From an uncultured archaeon (GTDB lineage: Archaea > Halobacteriota > Methanosarcinia > Methanosarcinales > Methanoperedenaceae), in assembly GCA_902386205.1 (NCBI GenBank), contig CABMIH010000041.1, positions 17,391 to 81,390 of the forward strand: a stretch of 64,000 nucleotides of DNA. The letters run 5' to 3'. The position numbers and the translations under genes are program-made. Below are positions 35,761 through 45,400 of this stretch, piece by piece. Every line of letters starts with the position of its first letter. The stretch's first letter is position 1. The notes beneath the pieces are model-generated. The model was given only the letters and a program-made list of their open reading frames with translations, searched no databases and was not told the DNA's origin.

Positions 35761-36372
35761 ATGCCCAGGGTTTGCTCTGAACTCAGTGATATCGAATACA
35801 AGATACTTAAAAATTTAGAAATAGTTGAAGGGGATAACGGCGATAAGCTGAGGAACCTTCTCAGGTATTTTATATTTACTACGCCTGAGATGGAATCATC
35901 GCAATATGCCGTGAAAAGGGTCGAGAACAAGGAATACATCGATGGGCTGCTGGCAGACATTGAAGCCTCCTATGAAAATACAGAGAATCCTGTTGAGCTG
36001 TGGAGCGAAGACAAAATAGACAAATTGACCTCGGATCTCGTTGAGATAAATGTACTTATAAAAACCGGTGAAAAACAATTCGTGCCCTCAAATAAATTCA
36101 GAAGCCTGTTCAAGATGCTTCTGCATGACATAGCAACTGAAACTACACAGATGGATGAATATGAAGCAGCCGTCGTGGCAGCGATTCAGTTACTAATGGA
36201 GTTCGCAAGTGGAAGTTTGAGCAGGGAGATAATAAGAGATGGCACTATATTTGTTACCGAGGTGTGGATGTTCCCATACGCAAACGCAATGAAGAAGGCA
36301 AGGGAATTCAAGAAGACAAAGAAGATCTTCTTCACAGAAACTGAAATCGCAGAATCTTTTTCATCTGTTTAG
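35761..36372 (+). CDS. Hypothetical helical protein
   Basis: The 203-residue protein is predicted soluble and mostly helical and acidic (SDIEYKILKNLEIVEGDNGDKLRNLLRYFIFT). No known motif is visible and only one cysteine. It starts three bases after wrbA, so the two are cotranscribed and likely coupled in translation. Its 3' end overlaps the convergent cytochrome b gene by 12 bases. Confidence 0.6.
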   Translation: MPRVCSELSDIEYKILKNLEIVEGDNGDKLRNLLRYFIFTTPEMESSQYAVKRVENKEYIDGLLADIEASYENTENPVELWSEDKIDKLTSDLVEINVLIKTGEKQFVPSNKFRSLFKMLLHDIATETTQMDEYEAAVVAAIQLLMEFASGSLSREIIRDGTIFVTEVWMFPYANAMKKAREFKKTKKIFFTETEIAESFSSV

Positions 36373-36969
36373 CAAGTCTCTTTTTTCTTTCAAAAACCAA
36401 TCCGGATAATGCTCTTTTGCCCATACGGCGTCAGCTTTTCCGTAAATAATGCTTTTCATCGATTCAATATAATACAGAGCTAAAATGATGTGCCCCGAGA
36501 GAAGCAATATGGAGAATATCGCAAGGGAATCATGAATGATAAAATTCAATTCAACGAAACTACGACTGAACATTGATTTCATCCAGACCACAAAACCCGT
36601 GAGAACAAACCCTGACATAAGAAGCAAGACCAAAAGAAAATTTGCTTTCTGCCCTCCATTGAACTTTCCTCTAACGTCGGCTTTATTCTTTTTCAATAAT
36701 CCTATGAACCAATTTATGTCATCCCTCGCCCATCCCATCAGTTCTTTGATATCATTTCGTGTTGATACACTTCCACGAAGATATATTATAAGAGGTAATA
36801 TAATAAAAGGCAGGGATGCATACAGGTGAACCATTTTTATAATGGGATCACCAAGAAGGGATTTTGGTGTTAGGAATAAAGCAACACCTGTTGTCAGGAG
36901 CCAGAAAAAAACCAGTGCATGAGACCAGTGCAGGATTCTTGATGAAATATCGAATCTTGATATTTTCAA
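36361..36969 (-). CDS. Cytochrome b561/formate dehydrogenase gamma-like protein
   Basis: The protein has about 202 residues and four membrane helices. RFDISSRILHWSHALVFFWLLTTGVAL, HLYASLPFIILP, GFVLTGFVVWM and NFIIHDSLAIFSILLLSGHIILALYYIE contain the histidines expected for two haem b groups. It resembles the diheme gamma subunits of formate dehydrogenase and hydrogenase. The TTG start overlaps the stop of the molybdoprotein gene (TTGA), indicating coupling; the frame is open further upstream but inside that gene. It would link the membrane quinol pool to the molybdoprotein. Confidence 0.75.
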   Translation of the reverse strand: MKISRFDISSRILHWSHALVFFWLLTTGVALFLTPKSLLGDPIIKMVHLYASLPFIILPLIIYLRGSVSTRNDIKELMGWARDDINWFIGLLKKNKADVRGKFNGGQKANFLLVLLLMSGFVLTGFVVWMKSMFSRSFVELNFIIHDSLAIFSILLLSGHIILALYYIESMKSIIYGKADAVWAKEHYPDWFLKEKRDLLNR

Positions 36970-37619
36970 GGATAAGACACCCCATCGATCTGATAACCAA
37001 AACGTTCCCAGTAACCCGTTTCCTGTGTTTTTGTAAGTGTTATCCGGTTCACCCATTTCACGTTCTTATATCCGAACATCCTTGGCATCACAAGGCGCAA
37101 TGGGCGGCCCTGTTCTTCAGGCAATGGCTCATCGTCCATCATATAAGCGAGCATGACATCAGGTTCAAGACTTTCTTTTATGGAGAGGCTGTCGCTGTAT
37201 ATGTCGCTTGCTGAATAAAATGTTGCAAATCCTGCTTCGGGTTTAAGTCCGGCTTTATCAAATAAAACTTTTAACCGCACTCCTTTCCATTTCACATCAT
37301 CCACTGACCAGCCCTCAACGCAGTGGAAATCAGAAATTTGTTCCTCGCTTTCAAGCTTAAGAAGATCATCATAACTTATATCGAGTGGAATGTTTACAAG
37401 CCCGTCTATTGTGAGTTTCCATGTATCAGGGTCAAACACAGGATTTTGTTCGATGCTCCTTATCCTGAATTTATTAATTGTTTTTATCCCTATCTGCTTA
37501 AGATAGCTAAGGCCTGCGATTATTGTTCCAAGAAGGGCCCCCAACAGTATCAAAAACCTTCTGCGGCTTATAATAGAATTTGATTCCTTTTCCTCAAATG
37601 ACTTTTTTTCCATTTTCAT
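36966..37619 (-). CDS. MsrP/YedY-like SUOX-fold molybdopterin oxidoreductase
   Basis: The protein has about 217 residues. ISRRRFLILLGALLGTIIAGLSYL is a twin-arginine-like signal/anchor. The catalytic domain carries the molybdenum cysteine in DFHCVEGWSVDDVKWKGVRL, and RPLRLVMPRMFGYKNVKWV near the end is typical of the sulfite-oxidase fold. MsrP repairs oxidised methionine in bacteria; archaeal members are uncharacterised. The gene overlaps the ferredoxin gene upstream and the cytochrome b gene downstream. An ATG two codons further (37613) is an equal start choice. Confidence 0.8.
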   Translation of the reverse strand: MKMEKKSFEEKESNSIISRRRFLILLGALLGTIIAGLSYLKQIGIKTINKFRIRSIEQNPVFDPDTWKLTIDGLVNIPLDISYDDLLKLESEEQISDFHCVEGWSVDDVKWKGVRLKVLFDKAGLKPEAGFATFYSASDIYSDSLSIKESLEPDVMLAYMMDDEPLPEEQGRPLRLVMPRMFGYKNVKWVNRITLTKTQETGYWERFGYQIDGVSYP

Positions 37620-37833
37620 ACACGTGGATGCATATAGCCGGACAGCTCTCTGCAGCTTCGATGTTGCAACTCGCATCGTCCATTTCCCTTTCCTCGTTCT
37701 CGCCTGATTTTTTTGAACCCTTTAAGTGGGAGAAACCATCCGGCGCCATCTCCCAGAATTCAGGGCAGATGTTAACGCAACTCTCACAGGATATGCATAA
37801 TGGTCTTTCAATCTCAACTTTAAATTTTGCCAT
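37594..37833 (-). CDS. Ferredoxin, [4Fe-4S] type (79 aa)
   Basis: The small acidic protein starts MAKFKVEIERPLCISCESCVNICPEFW; the motif CxxCxxxCP and a distant cysteine in AAESCPAICIHV make one [4Fe-4S] cluster, in Pyrococcus-like arrangement. Between them is a charged insert. Upstream in-frame ATG at 37866 would add 11 residues without improving the match. Its 3' end overlaps the molybdoprotein gene, so it is the first gene of a three-gene redox unit. Confidence 0.85.
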   Translation of the reverse strand: MAKFKVEIERPLCISCESCVNICPEFWEMAPDGFSHLKGSKKSGENEEREMDDASCNIEAAESCPAICIHVYENGKKVI

Positions 37834-38000
37834 AATATCGTCTAACCTCCCCTTTGATTCTCTCATTTTATATCAAAGACATTACTATTTAAACATTCTC
37901 CCAAACTCTTGTTAAAGAAACAAAAGCCCCGGTTTTTGAGGCCATAGAGACGATTATAGCAATCTTTATTGTAAGGCGCCTGAATAATGTTAACTGGATT

Positions 38001-39140
38001 ATGGTTCACAGGATTTATTTTTCGGTCTGTGGCGAGGGCTACGGACATTCAAGCCGGGATATGGCAATAGCCAGAGAACTTACCTGCGCGGGAGCCGACG
38101 TCCTTATGGGAAGCTACGGGTATGTGCTTGAACGCCTGAAAAAGAGTTTTAATGCTGTTGAGGTTGAAAGGGAGTTCGAGATGATGGGAAACCAGGGGTC
38201 TTTTGACCTCAAGGCAACGATAACCCGCAGCAGCAGTAAAGCGTTCCTTTTTTCAAGAATAATCTCGGATGAAAGAAAAGTCATGGAGGATTTTAACGCC
38301 ACGTGCGTTGTGGCGGACGGCAGGAGCGCAGCAGTATTTGCAGCCTTCAAATTGGGACTCCCGTGCATCATAATCTCAAACCAGACAAGCTTGATGCCTT
38401 TTTTCGACGACGGCACTTTTTTCCTGCGCCTTATAGGAAAATCTGTTGATTTTACCCTGAAGACCATGACCGCACTTACAGAAGAGGTTCTGATTCCGGA
38501 TTTTCCGCCTCCATATACCGTATGTCTTAACACTTTAAGCAAAAGCCCCCATACAATGAAAAAGCAGCGTTTTATAGGACCAGTTGCAGCTATAAATCAT
38601 GAAAACCAGGAACCCCCCGATATAAAATCCCCATTTGTCCTGACGCTGCTTGGAGGACATTCGTTCAGGCTTCCGATCTTTAACGGGATATTAAAGATAG
38701 CAGATAAATTTCCTGAGATCAATTTTATTATCTTTACTAAATTCAAGAGCGATAATATTCCCGGAAATGTCAGAGTATTTGAGTTTGCCGAGGATATCTC
38801 TTCGTATATGAAGGCTGCGGAACTCATAATAACACAGGCAGGACACAGTACGGCGATGGAAATACTTACTCTTGGAAAACCTGCGCTCATTATTCCGGAT
38901 AAAGGGCAGATCGAACAGGAGAGCAATGCTGCGCGCATGAGGGAGCTGGGGGTCTGCGATACTCTTGATTACGATTCCCTTGAGCCTGAACATATTTTTG
39001 AAAAAATCCTTGCCCTGCTTAACGATATAAGATTCCGGAAAAGGGCGATGCAATTTTCCGAGCTGGCAAAAAAGATGAGCGGACCGCAAAAAGCGGCGCA
39101 GATTATCCTTGAGCTATCTGGGAGGATATCATGTTATTAA
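38001..39140 (+). CDS. MurG-like glycosyltransferase (GT28 family)
   Basis: The 379-residue protein has two Rossmann domains. The N-terminal GEGYGHSSRDMAIAREL is the glycine loop that contacts the lipid acceptor phosphate in MurG-type enzymes. The C-terminal FVLTLLGGHSF and ELIITQAGHSTAMEILTLGKPALIIPD bind the nucleotide sugar. In archaea such proteins build lipid-linked sugars or modify envelope polymers. No operon partner is near; the gene stands between the redox unit and the permease. Confidence 0.8.
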   Translation: MVHRIYFSVCGEGYGHSSRDMAIARELTCAGADVLMGSYGYVLERLKKSFNAVEVEREFEMMGNQGSFDLKATITRSSSKAFLFSRIISDERKVMEDFNATCVVADGRSAAVFAAFKLGLPCIIISNQTSLMPFFDDGTFFLRLIGKSVDFTLKTMTALTEEVLIPDFPPPYTVCLNTLSKSPHTMKKQRFIGPVAAINHENQEPPDIKSPFVLTLLGGHSFRLPIFNGILKIADKFPEINFIIFTKFKSDNIPGNVRVFEFAEDISSYMKAAELIITQAGHSTAMEILTLGKPALIIPDKGQIEQESNAARMRELGVCDTLDYDSLEPEHIFEKILALLNDIRFRKRAMQFSELAKKMSGPQKAAQIILELSGRISCY

Positions 39141-39300
39141 TAAAAATAGACTTCCTGACCAATGGATGAAAACAGGTGTAATATTTTGAGACAAATCTCC
39201 TTCCGGCTCAAACCTGTGGCGCCATTTCGATTGGATTATGGCATTCACATCACATATCCACCTGCCGCAATATGATCTGGCGAACGAGCGTATATCCACG

Positions 39301-39313
39301 TTAAATATATTTA
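39301..39313 (+). promoter_or_regulatory. Putative TATA box for the second permease
   Basis: TTAAATATATTTA lies about 46-58 bases before the ATG, and GGAGGT follows at 39351. The adjoining sequence GCAAAAGTTAATT recurs at 41887 before the response regulator gene. Confidence 0.4.
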
Positions 39314-39358
39314 ATAGGAAGCAAAAGTTAATTGACAGTATTGAGAAGTTGGAGGTAA

Positions 39359-40624
39359 ATGGCTAATGGATTGAAACGGACACTTGGATTATTTGATGCA
39401 TTCGCCATAGGGACAGGGGCTATCATCGGCTCAGGTATTTTTGTGGTAACTGGCATTGCGGCAGGTCTTGCAGGTCCTGCGCTGTTAATATCTTTAATAA
39501 TCGGCGCTTTTATTTCCGGGTTCACAGCCCTGAGTTTTTCAGAACTTGCGCAGTCGATACCAAAGGAGGGGGGTGGCTACGAGTTCGCCCGGGAACTCAT
39601 CTCGCCTTTTGCCGGCTTTATTTTCGGATGGCTCTGGATATTATCCAACGTAGTGACAGGTGTAGTGGTAAGTCTCGGGTTTGCAAGCTATCTTGCCCTT
39701 TTTTTGCCGTTTCCCGTGAATGTGAATCTGATGGCTGCCCTGGCATGCCTCGGTGTAACCGGCATAAATTATCTTGGGGCTCGAGAATCAAGTCTCGTCA
39801 ATAATATCCTTGTGATAATTAAGCTTCTGATTCTGGCTTTTTTTGTTGCTCTTGGCCTGGGTTCTGTAAAGCTTGGCAACATTTCGCCATTTGTGCCCAA
39901 TGGAGAAATCGGTATCATGCAGGGGGCTACTCTTATATTCTTTGCATATACGGGGTTTGCAAGGATCACCCTCATAAGTGAGGAAATTAAGGATCCAGAA
40001 AAGAATATCCCCCGCGCAATACTTCTTGCATTGGGAATATCAACTGTTGTTTACATGCTGGTCAGTTTCACTGCGATAGGTCTTGTGGGATATAGGGAAC
40101 TTGCGTCCTCAGGTTCGCCTCTTGCCGATGCCGCCCAATCGGTCGGCAAGAACCTGACCTACTTTGTCTCAATAGGCGCCCTTGTAGCTACTTTAAGCGT
40201 CCTTCTGACAACGCTTCTGGGATTATCCCGCATTTCTTTTGCAATGTCCAGGGACCGTGATCTTCCGCAATTCTTTACAAGGCTGGATAATCGTTCTACT
40301 CCTTATTACAGTGTATTGTTCTTCGGCTTTACCATGACGATTTTAGCCATATTCTCAAACCTGTTGCAGGCTGTGGCGTTAGCCAATTTCGGTTCACTCT
40401 CGTATTATCTTATTGCTAATTATGCCGCACTGAAACTGGAAAAACGCAGATATCCCCGCATAATTCCAGTGCTTGGGATAATAACCTGCATAAGTTTGCT
40501 GCTTTTCCTTACACAGGATGCCTGGATAAGAGGTTGCATAGTTCTTATAGCAGGTTCTGCATATTATTATATTATGAAAAAATGGCAAAACCATAAAATT
40601 ATAGCGCTATCGAGGGGTTCATGA
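39359..40624 (+). CDS. APC family amino acid permease (copy 2)
   Basis: This 421-residue transporter closely parallels the permease at 22.6 kb: both start KRTLGLFDAFAIG.GAIIGSGIFVVTG and share long stretches up to the C-terminus. Twelve membrane helices are visible. A good GGAGGT precedes ATG. Its stop overlaps the start of an amino-acid-oxidase-like flavoprotein (ATGA), so uptake and oxidation of the same amino acid or amine are likely linked. This setting gives the better clue to substrate for both permeases. Confidence 0.9.
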   Translation: MANGLKRTLGLFDAFAIGTGAIIGSGIFVVTGIAAGLAGPALLISLIIGAFISGFTALSFSELAQSIPKEGGGYEFARELISPFAGFIFGWLWILSNVVTGVVVSLGFASYLALFLPFPVNVNLMAALACLGVTGINYLGARESSLVNNILVIIKLLILAFFVALGLGSVKLGNISPFVPNGEIGIMQGATLIFFAYTGFARITLISEEIKDPEKNIPRAILLALGISTVVYMLVSFTAIGLVGYRELASSGSPLADAAQSVGKNLTYFVSIGALVATLSVLLTTLLGLSRISFAMSRDRDLPQFFTRLDNRSTPYYSVLFFGFTMTILAIFSNLLQAVALANFGSLSYYLIANYAALKLEKRRYPRIIPVLGIITCISLLLFLTQDAWIRGCIVLIAGSAYYYIMKKWQNHKIIALSRGS

Positions 40625-41835
40625 ACTTTGATTACATAATCATCGGTGCCGGCATCATAGGAAGCTCCACTGCATATTACTTAAAAAAAGCGCTGCCTGG
40701 CAGCAGGATACTGCTCATTGACAGGAATCACACAGCAGGTGCAGGAAATACAGCTAAAAGTGCAGCACTTTACAGGAACTTTTTTTCATCGAATACAAGC
40801 AGGATGCTGTCAGGCAGTTCTATCAAGTACTATCTCGGACTCGGTGATAAGGTCAAGATTGACCCGATAGGCTATCTCTGGCTGTTTTCGAAAGACCAAT
40901 GGGCCGTCTCCCGAAAAACCATTGAACGGCTCGACCCTCAGGAAAATAAATTCGAGATACTGGGCAGGGACGCGATAGGTGAAATTCTCAGGATAGAATA
41001 CCAGGCAAAAGATCGTTTTCCCGATGTCCATGCCGGGATTTTCTGTCACCTTTGCGGTTCCCTCTCTGCAATGGCACTTGCGCAATATTATGCTTCTGAA
41101 TTCAAATCCATGGGGGGAGAGGTAAGTTTCAATACAGAGATTGTGAAATTCAATCTGACTGGGCACGAAAGTCGCTATGCGCCCTGGGATGAAGTTTATA
41201 TCAAAGGAATTATGGACCAGAAAGGTAATACTTATAATGCAAAAGAATTTATCGTGGCAACCGGCGCATGGACGCATGACCTGCTTGCTCCCATTGGCAT
41301 TGCTTCAGGCATCCTTCCTAAAAAGCGCCAGCTTTTCACTCTAAATATAGACGACCCAAAGCGGTTCCTTTCCAATTCTGCAAAAAGGCCTGCAATCATT
41401 CTGCCGGCCGGGGGAGTTTATATAAAACCCGTAATAGACAGGAACATCATAATTGCCGGTTGCGCAGACGACCTGGGACAGCCTTTCCTCATGTCTGACC
41501 CTGAACCTGATTCTCTCTATTTCCACAGTGCGATAGAACCTGTTATAAAACACTATTTTCCGGGGCTCCGGGATTCCATATTATCCCACAAATGGGCAGG
41601 ATACTATGATTATCACTGGCCTGATATGACACCAGTAATCGAATCCGTGGCCAATCTCATGTGGGTTGGCGGGACTTCAGGAAGCGGCATTATGAAAGCC
41701 GATGCCGTGGGGCGGATTGCGGCCGCAAGGTTGCAGGGCCATGAGGAGGCAATTCTTGCTGATGGGTCAAGGTTTCGGGTTTCAAGACTTTCAATGCGAG
41801 ATAGGAACGTTGAAAAAGAAGAGCTAATAATTTAA
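40621..41835 (+). CDS. FAD-dependent amino acid/amine oxidoreductase (DAO family)
   Basis: The 404-residue protein begins with the FAD motif YIIIGAGIIGSSTAYYLKKA, then LIDRNHTAGAGNTAKSAALYR. The C-terminal TPVIESVANLMWVGGTSGSGIMKADAVGR is the usual DAO end. It lacks the Fe-S or ETF-like extension of some dehydrogenases. Relatives oxidise glycine, sarcosine, D-amino acids or glycerol-3-phosphate; in an anaerobe it would act as a dehydrogenase with another acceptor. It overlaps the permease by four bases. Confidence 0.85.
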   Translation: MNFDYIIIGAGIIGSSTAYYLKKALPGSRILLIDRNHTAGAGNTAKSAALYRNFFSSNTSRMLSGSSIKYYLGLGDKVKIDPIGYLWLFSKDQWAVSRKTIERLDPQENKFEILGRDAIGEILRIEYQAKDRFPDVHAGIFCHLCGSLSAMALAQYYASEFKSMGGEVSFNTEIVKFNLTGHESRYAPWDEVYIKGIMDQKGNTYNAKEFIVATGAWTHDLLAPIGIASGILPKKRQLFTLNIDDPKRFLSNSAKRPAIILPAGGVYIKPVIDRNIIIAGCADDLGQPFLMSDPEPDSLYFHSAIEPVIKHYFPGLRDSILSHKWAGYYDYHWPDMTPVIESVANLMWVGGTSGSGIMKADAVGRIAAARLQGHEEAILADGSRFRVSRLSMRDRNVEKEELII

Positions 41836-42032
41836 TTAAAGTAAATGATAGGTGGAGGACATCATCGGGTAAAAATATTTTGAATAGCAAAAGTTAATTA
41901 ATGATAAAGGGGTAGGTTAATTAAAGAAAATCTGATATTATTAACATTGAAATTTATTCAAAACACAATTTAAAAGCAGAGGTAGGGAGTACGTTAAAAG
42001 GTCGGTCAAATAGCAGGATAAAAATACTGGTC

Positions 42033-42389
42033 GTGGATGATGAAAAGAGCACGGTAGATACATTGAGAATGGCTCTTGAATTGGAAAACTACGATGTAGT
42101 AGAAGCCCATAACGGTGAAAAAGCAATCAGGAAAGCGCAAAGTGAATCTCTTGATCTTATACTGTTAGATATTATGCTTCCCGACATAACAGGTTATGAG
42201 ATATGTAATAAGCTCCGGAAAAATCCGTTGACAAGGTCGGTCCCGATTATTATGCTGACCGGAATGACAGGTACGTCAAATAAAATGGCAGGTCTGGATC
42301 TGGGTGCTACTGACTTTATTTCAAAGCCATTTGACCTGAGTGAACTGAAAGCGAAGATTCGTACTGTGTTGCAGCGTCCTACTCCTTAG
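42033..42389 (+). CDS. Single-domain response regulator (REC)
   Basis: The receiver domain contains the acidic pair DDE, the phosphoacceptor aspartate in DLILLDIMLPDITGYE, the threonine in PIIMLTGMTG and the lysine in DFISKPFDLSELKAKI. The GTG used here would cut off the first strand (KILVV), which is encoded just upstream in frame. No ATG, GTG or TTG exists between the upstream stop and 42033. GAGGT at 41979 followed seven bases later by ACG (41991) is the best translation start by spacing. It has no output domain. It converges with the hybrid kinase, its probable partner. Confidence 0.8.
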   Translation: MDDEKSTVDTLRMALELENYDVVEAHNGEKAIRKAQSESLDLILLDIMLPDITGYEICNKLRKNPLTRSVPIIMLTGMTGTSNKMAGLDLGATDFISKPFDLSELKAKIRTVLQRPTP

Positions 42390-42412
42390 GCGCAAATGCC
42401 TTCTATCAAATA

Positions 42413-45400
42413 TCATTTTTCCAGGGTATCAAGCCATACTTTATGTATGTTCTCTAACAAATTCTCTGCAGTATAAGGTTTTCTTAATACAGAAATTACA
42501 CTTCTTTCAACTTTTGAAAACATCTCTTCATCTATCAATCCGCTTACTGCTATGATCTTTATATCGGGGTCAATTTTCAAAAGGGCACGAATACAGGTGG
42601 GACCATCCATAACTGGCATCGACATATCGATAAGAACAAGTTTTATCGCTTTTCTGTTCTTTGTGTATTGCAGGACAGCCTCAACCCCATCGCAGGCTGC
42701 GATTGTTTTATAGCCGCAATCTTCCAGTATAGTACAGGTGGTCTCCCGGATTGGCGCTTCGTCATCAACTATAAGAATTGTTTCCCCATTTCCCCTGATA
42801 AGTTCGATGGGTTGCGCCTGTACTCCCTGCTTTTCGGTTTTTAATGCCGCGGGCAGATATACCTTGAATGTTGTTCCTTTTCCAACCACGCTTTGCACAT
42901 CTATGAATCCGCCGTGGCTTTTCACAATTGTAAGTGCTGTTGGAAGGCCGAGCCCAGTGCCTTTGCCAAATTCCTTTGTCGTAAAAAACGGATCAAAGAT
43001 CCTGTCCAGTATTCTGGGAGGGATGCCTGTTCCGGTATCCGAGACTGAAATGACAACGTAAGAGCCGGCCCTGGCTTCGATATGCGTCTGTACATAATTC
43101 TCATCGATGAAAGAATTCTCAGCTGAGATACTTAAGGTTCCGCCTTCAGGCATGGCATCTCTCGCATTCACGCAGAGGTTCATAATAACCTGATGCAGTT
43201 GCGTGGCATCTCCTGAGATGGGAAAGAGGTCTTCTTTTATATCGGTTATAATTTCGATGTTTCTTGGAAATGCCACTTTTGCAATCTTCTCGATTTCAGA
43301 TATGAGTTGAGCTGCCGCAACATGATTGCGTTCACCCTCTACCCCCCGTGTAAAAGATAGAACCTGCTTTATCAGATCAGCTCCGCGCCTTGTGTTCTGT
43401 TCAAGAACAGCAAGCAATTTCTGGCTTGACTCATCTTTGAATTTTTCTCTTAACATTTGCAGCGACAGCATCATCGGCGTCAGCATATTATTCAGGTCAT
43501 GCGCAATACCACCCGCAAGAGTGCCTATGCTCTCCATCCGCTGCGCTCGTAATAACTGCGCTTCAAGCATTTTCTTCTCAGTAATATCTTTGGCGATAAC
43601 TGAGAGACCAGTCCCGGTCGGATAAGAATTGATTTCAAAAATGAATTTCTTGTCCCCAAGCTTGAACTCACTCTCTAAACGCTCAGGTTGCCGCATTTTT
43701 AATGATTTAATATAGAATTTTTCAGCTTTTGTCCCTTTCACATCGGAGAAAAGCTCGTAGAGAGACTTTCCGATAGCATCTTTCGCCGAAATCCCTGTAA
43801 GAGCTTCAGATGCCTTATTCCAGTAGGTATATCTTAAATCGCTATCCATCGCATAAAAAGGGTCGTCAATGCTTTCAGTAAGCTCCCTGTAGCTTGCTTC
43901 GCTCTCTCGCAATGCTTTGTTGGCCTCTTGCAGCTCTGCTGTCCGTTCCTGAACGTGTAGTTCTAACTCGTCATGTGCTTTTCGCAGTGCCTCCTCAATA
44001 CGCTTGCGCTCGGTTATATCCTGCCAAAATACCGAGATTCCTTCTGCCGAAGGATAAACACGTATTTCATATGACTTATCCGTTAGTTTACCGTGCATTT
44101 CGAAATATTGCGGTTCATATTGTTGCATTGCCTTGCGGTAATATATTTCGTGCTCGGTACCCCTGATTGCTGGAAACATATCCCATATATTCTGTCCGAT
44201 GAGGTCTTCGGGCTCAAGTTCCACGTTAGCTGCTGCACGCTGGTTTATATAGGTAAAGCGCCAGTCATTATCAATTGCCATAAAGCCATCCGTGATACTC
44301 TCCAGAATCTGAGATACCTTTTTGTTGCTGTGAGCTAATGCCTCCTCAACCCGTTTGCGCTCGGTGATGTCGCGGAAAACGAGTACCGCGCCTGTGGTTC
44401 TGCCATCTGGGTCTCTTATAGGCGCGCCGTTGTCATCGATAGGGATTTCAGTTCCGTCCTTCCTGACAAGAATTGTGTGGTTGGCAAGACCGGAAATCAT
44501 CCCTTCCCTGAGCACCCTGATGACTGGATTTTCAACTTCAGAACGGGTATCCTCGTTCATGATATTGAATACCTCGGTCACAGGTTTTGCCAGAGCTTCA
44601 ACCAGAGTCCATCCGGTCAGTGCTTCAGCCACTGCATTCATGAAAGTTATCCTGCCATCAACATCAGCAACAATTACCGCATCGCCGATGCTTGACAGAG
44701 TGGTAGCATGGCGCTGTTCACTTTCCCGCAGTGCCTTTTCGGCCTGTGAATACTCTATCAGGTCCGCCACCTGTCGCGCCAGCAGGTCGATCCTCCAAAG
44801 ATCATGCTCGTCGGGGGAATACGGAATACACCATTGGGTCGTGAGGATGCCCAGCAGCACGCCCGTGCGACTTATCATCGGTGTGGATTGCACAGCCCGT
44901 ACCCCGGCCTCGCGCAATGTCGCCAGCGAAGGTGTCCCAACAAACAGTGGACTCTTCTCAACGTCGGGGACAATCACGCGCTCTTTGCTCATCATCGCAT
45001 CCCCGCACGCCGATGCCTGATTTTCAGCAGACGCAAAGAACTCGAGAAATGGCTGTTGATGCCCGTGATGGGCGACGATCCGCAACGAACCGCTTTCAAG
45101 CAGTTGAAGGGTGCCCCGGTCGGCCTGCATAATGGCAACCGCCGCATCTATGATTTCCTGTAGCAGCGGCTGGAGTCCCCCCACTTCGAGAATCCGCCCG
45201 CTCAGCGCATGCATTCGGTTGAGGGCGGCCAGATCCGCTGTTAGACGGCTCTCCACACTCTTGCGCTCACCAATTTCAACATTTAATTGTTCATTAATTT
45301 CGACAAGCTCTCTGGTTCTATCCTGAACTTTTATCTCCAATTCATCATGCGCTTTTTGCAGCGCCTCCTCAGCCCGTTTGCGTTCCGTTATATCCGTGGC

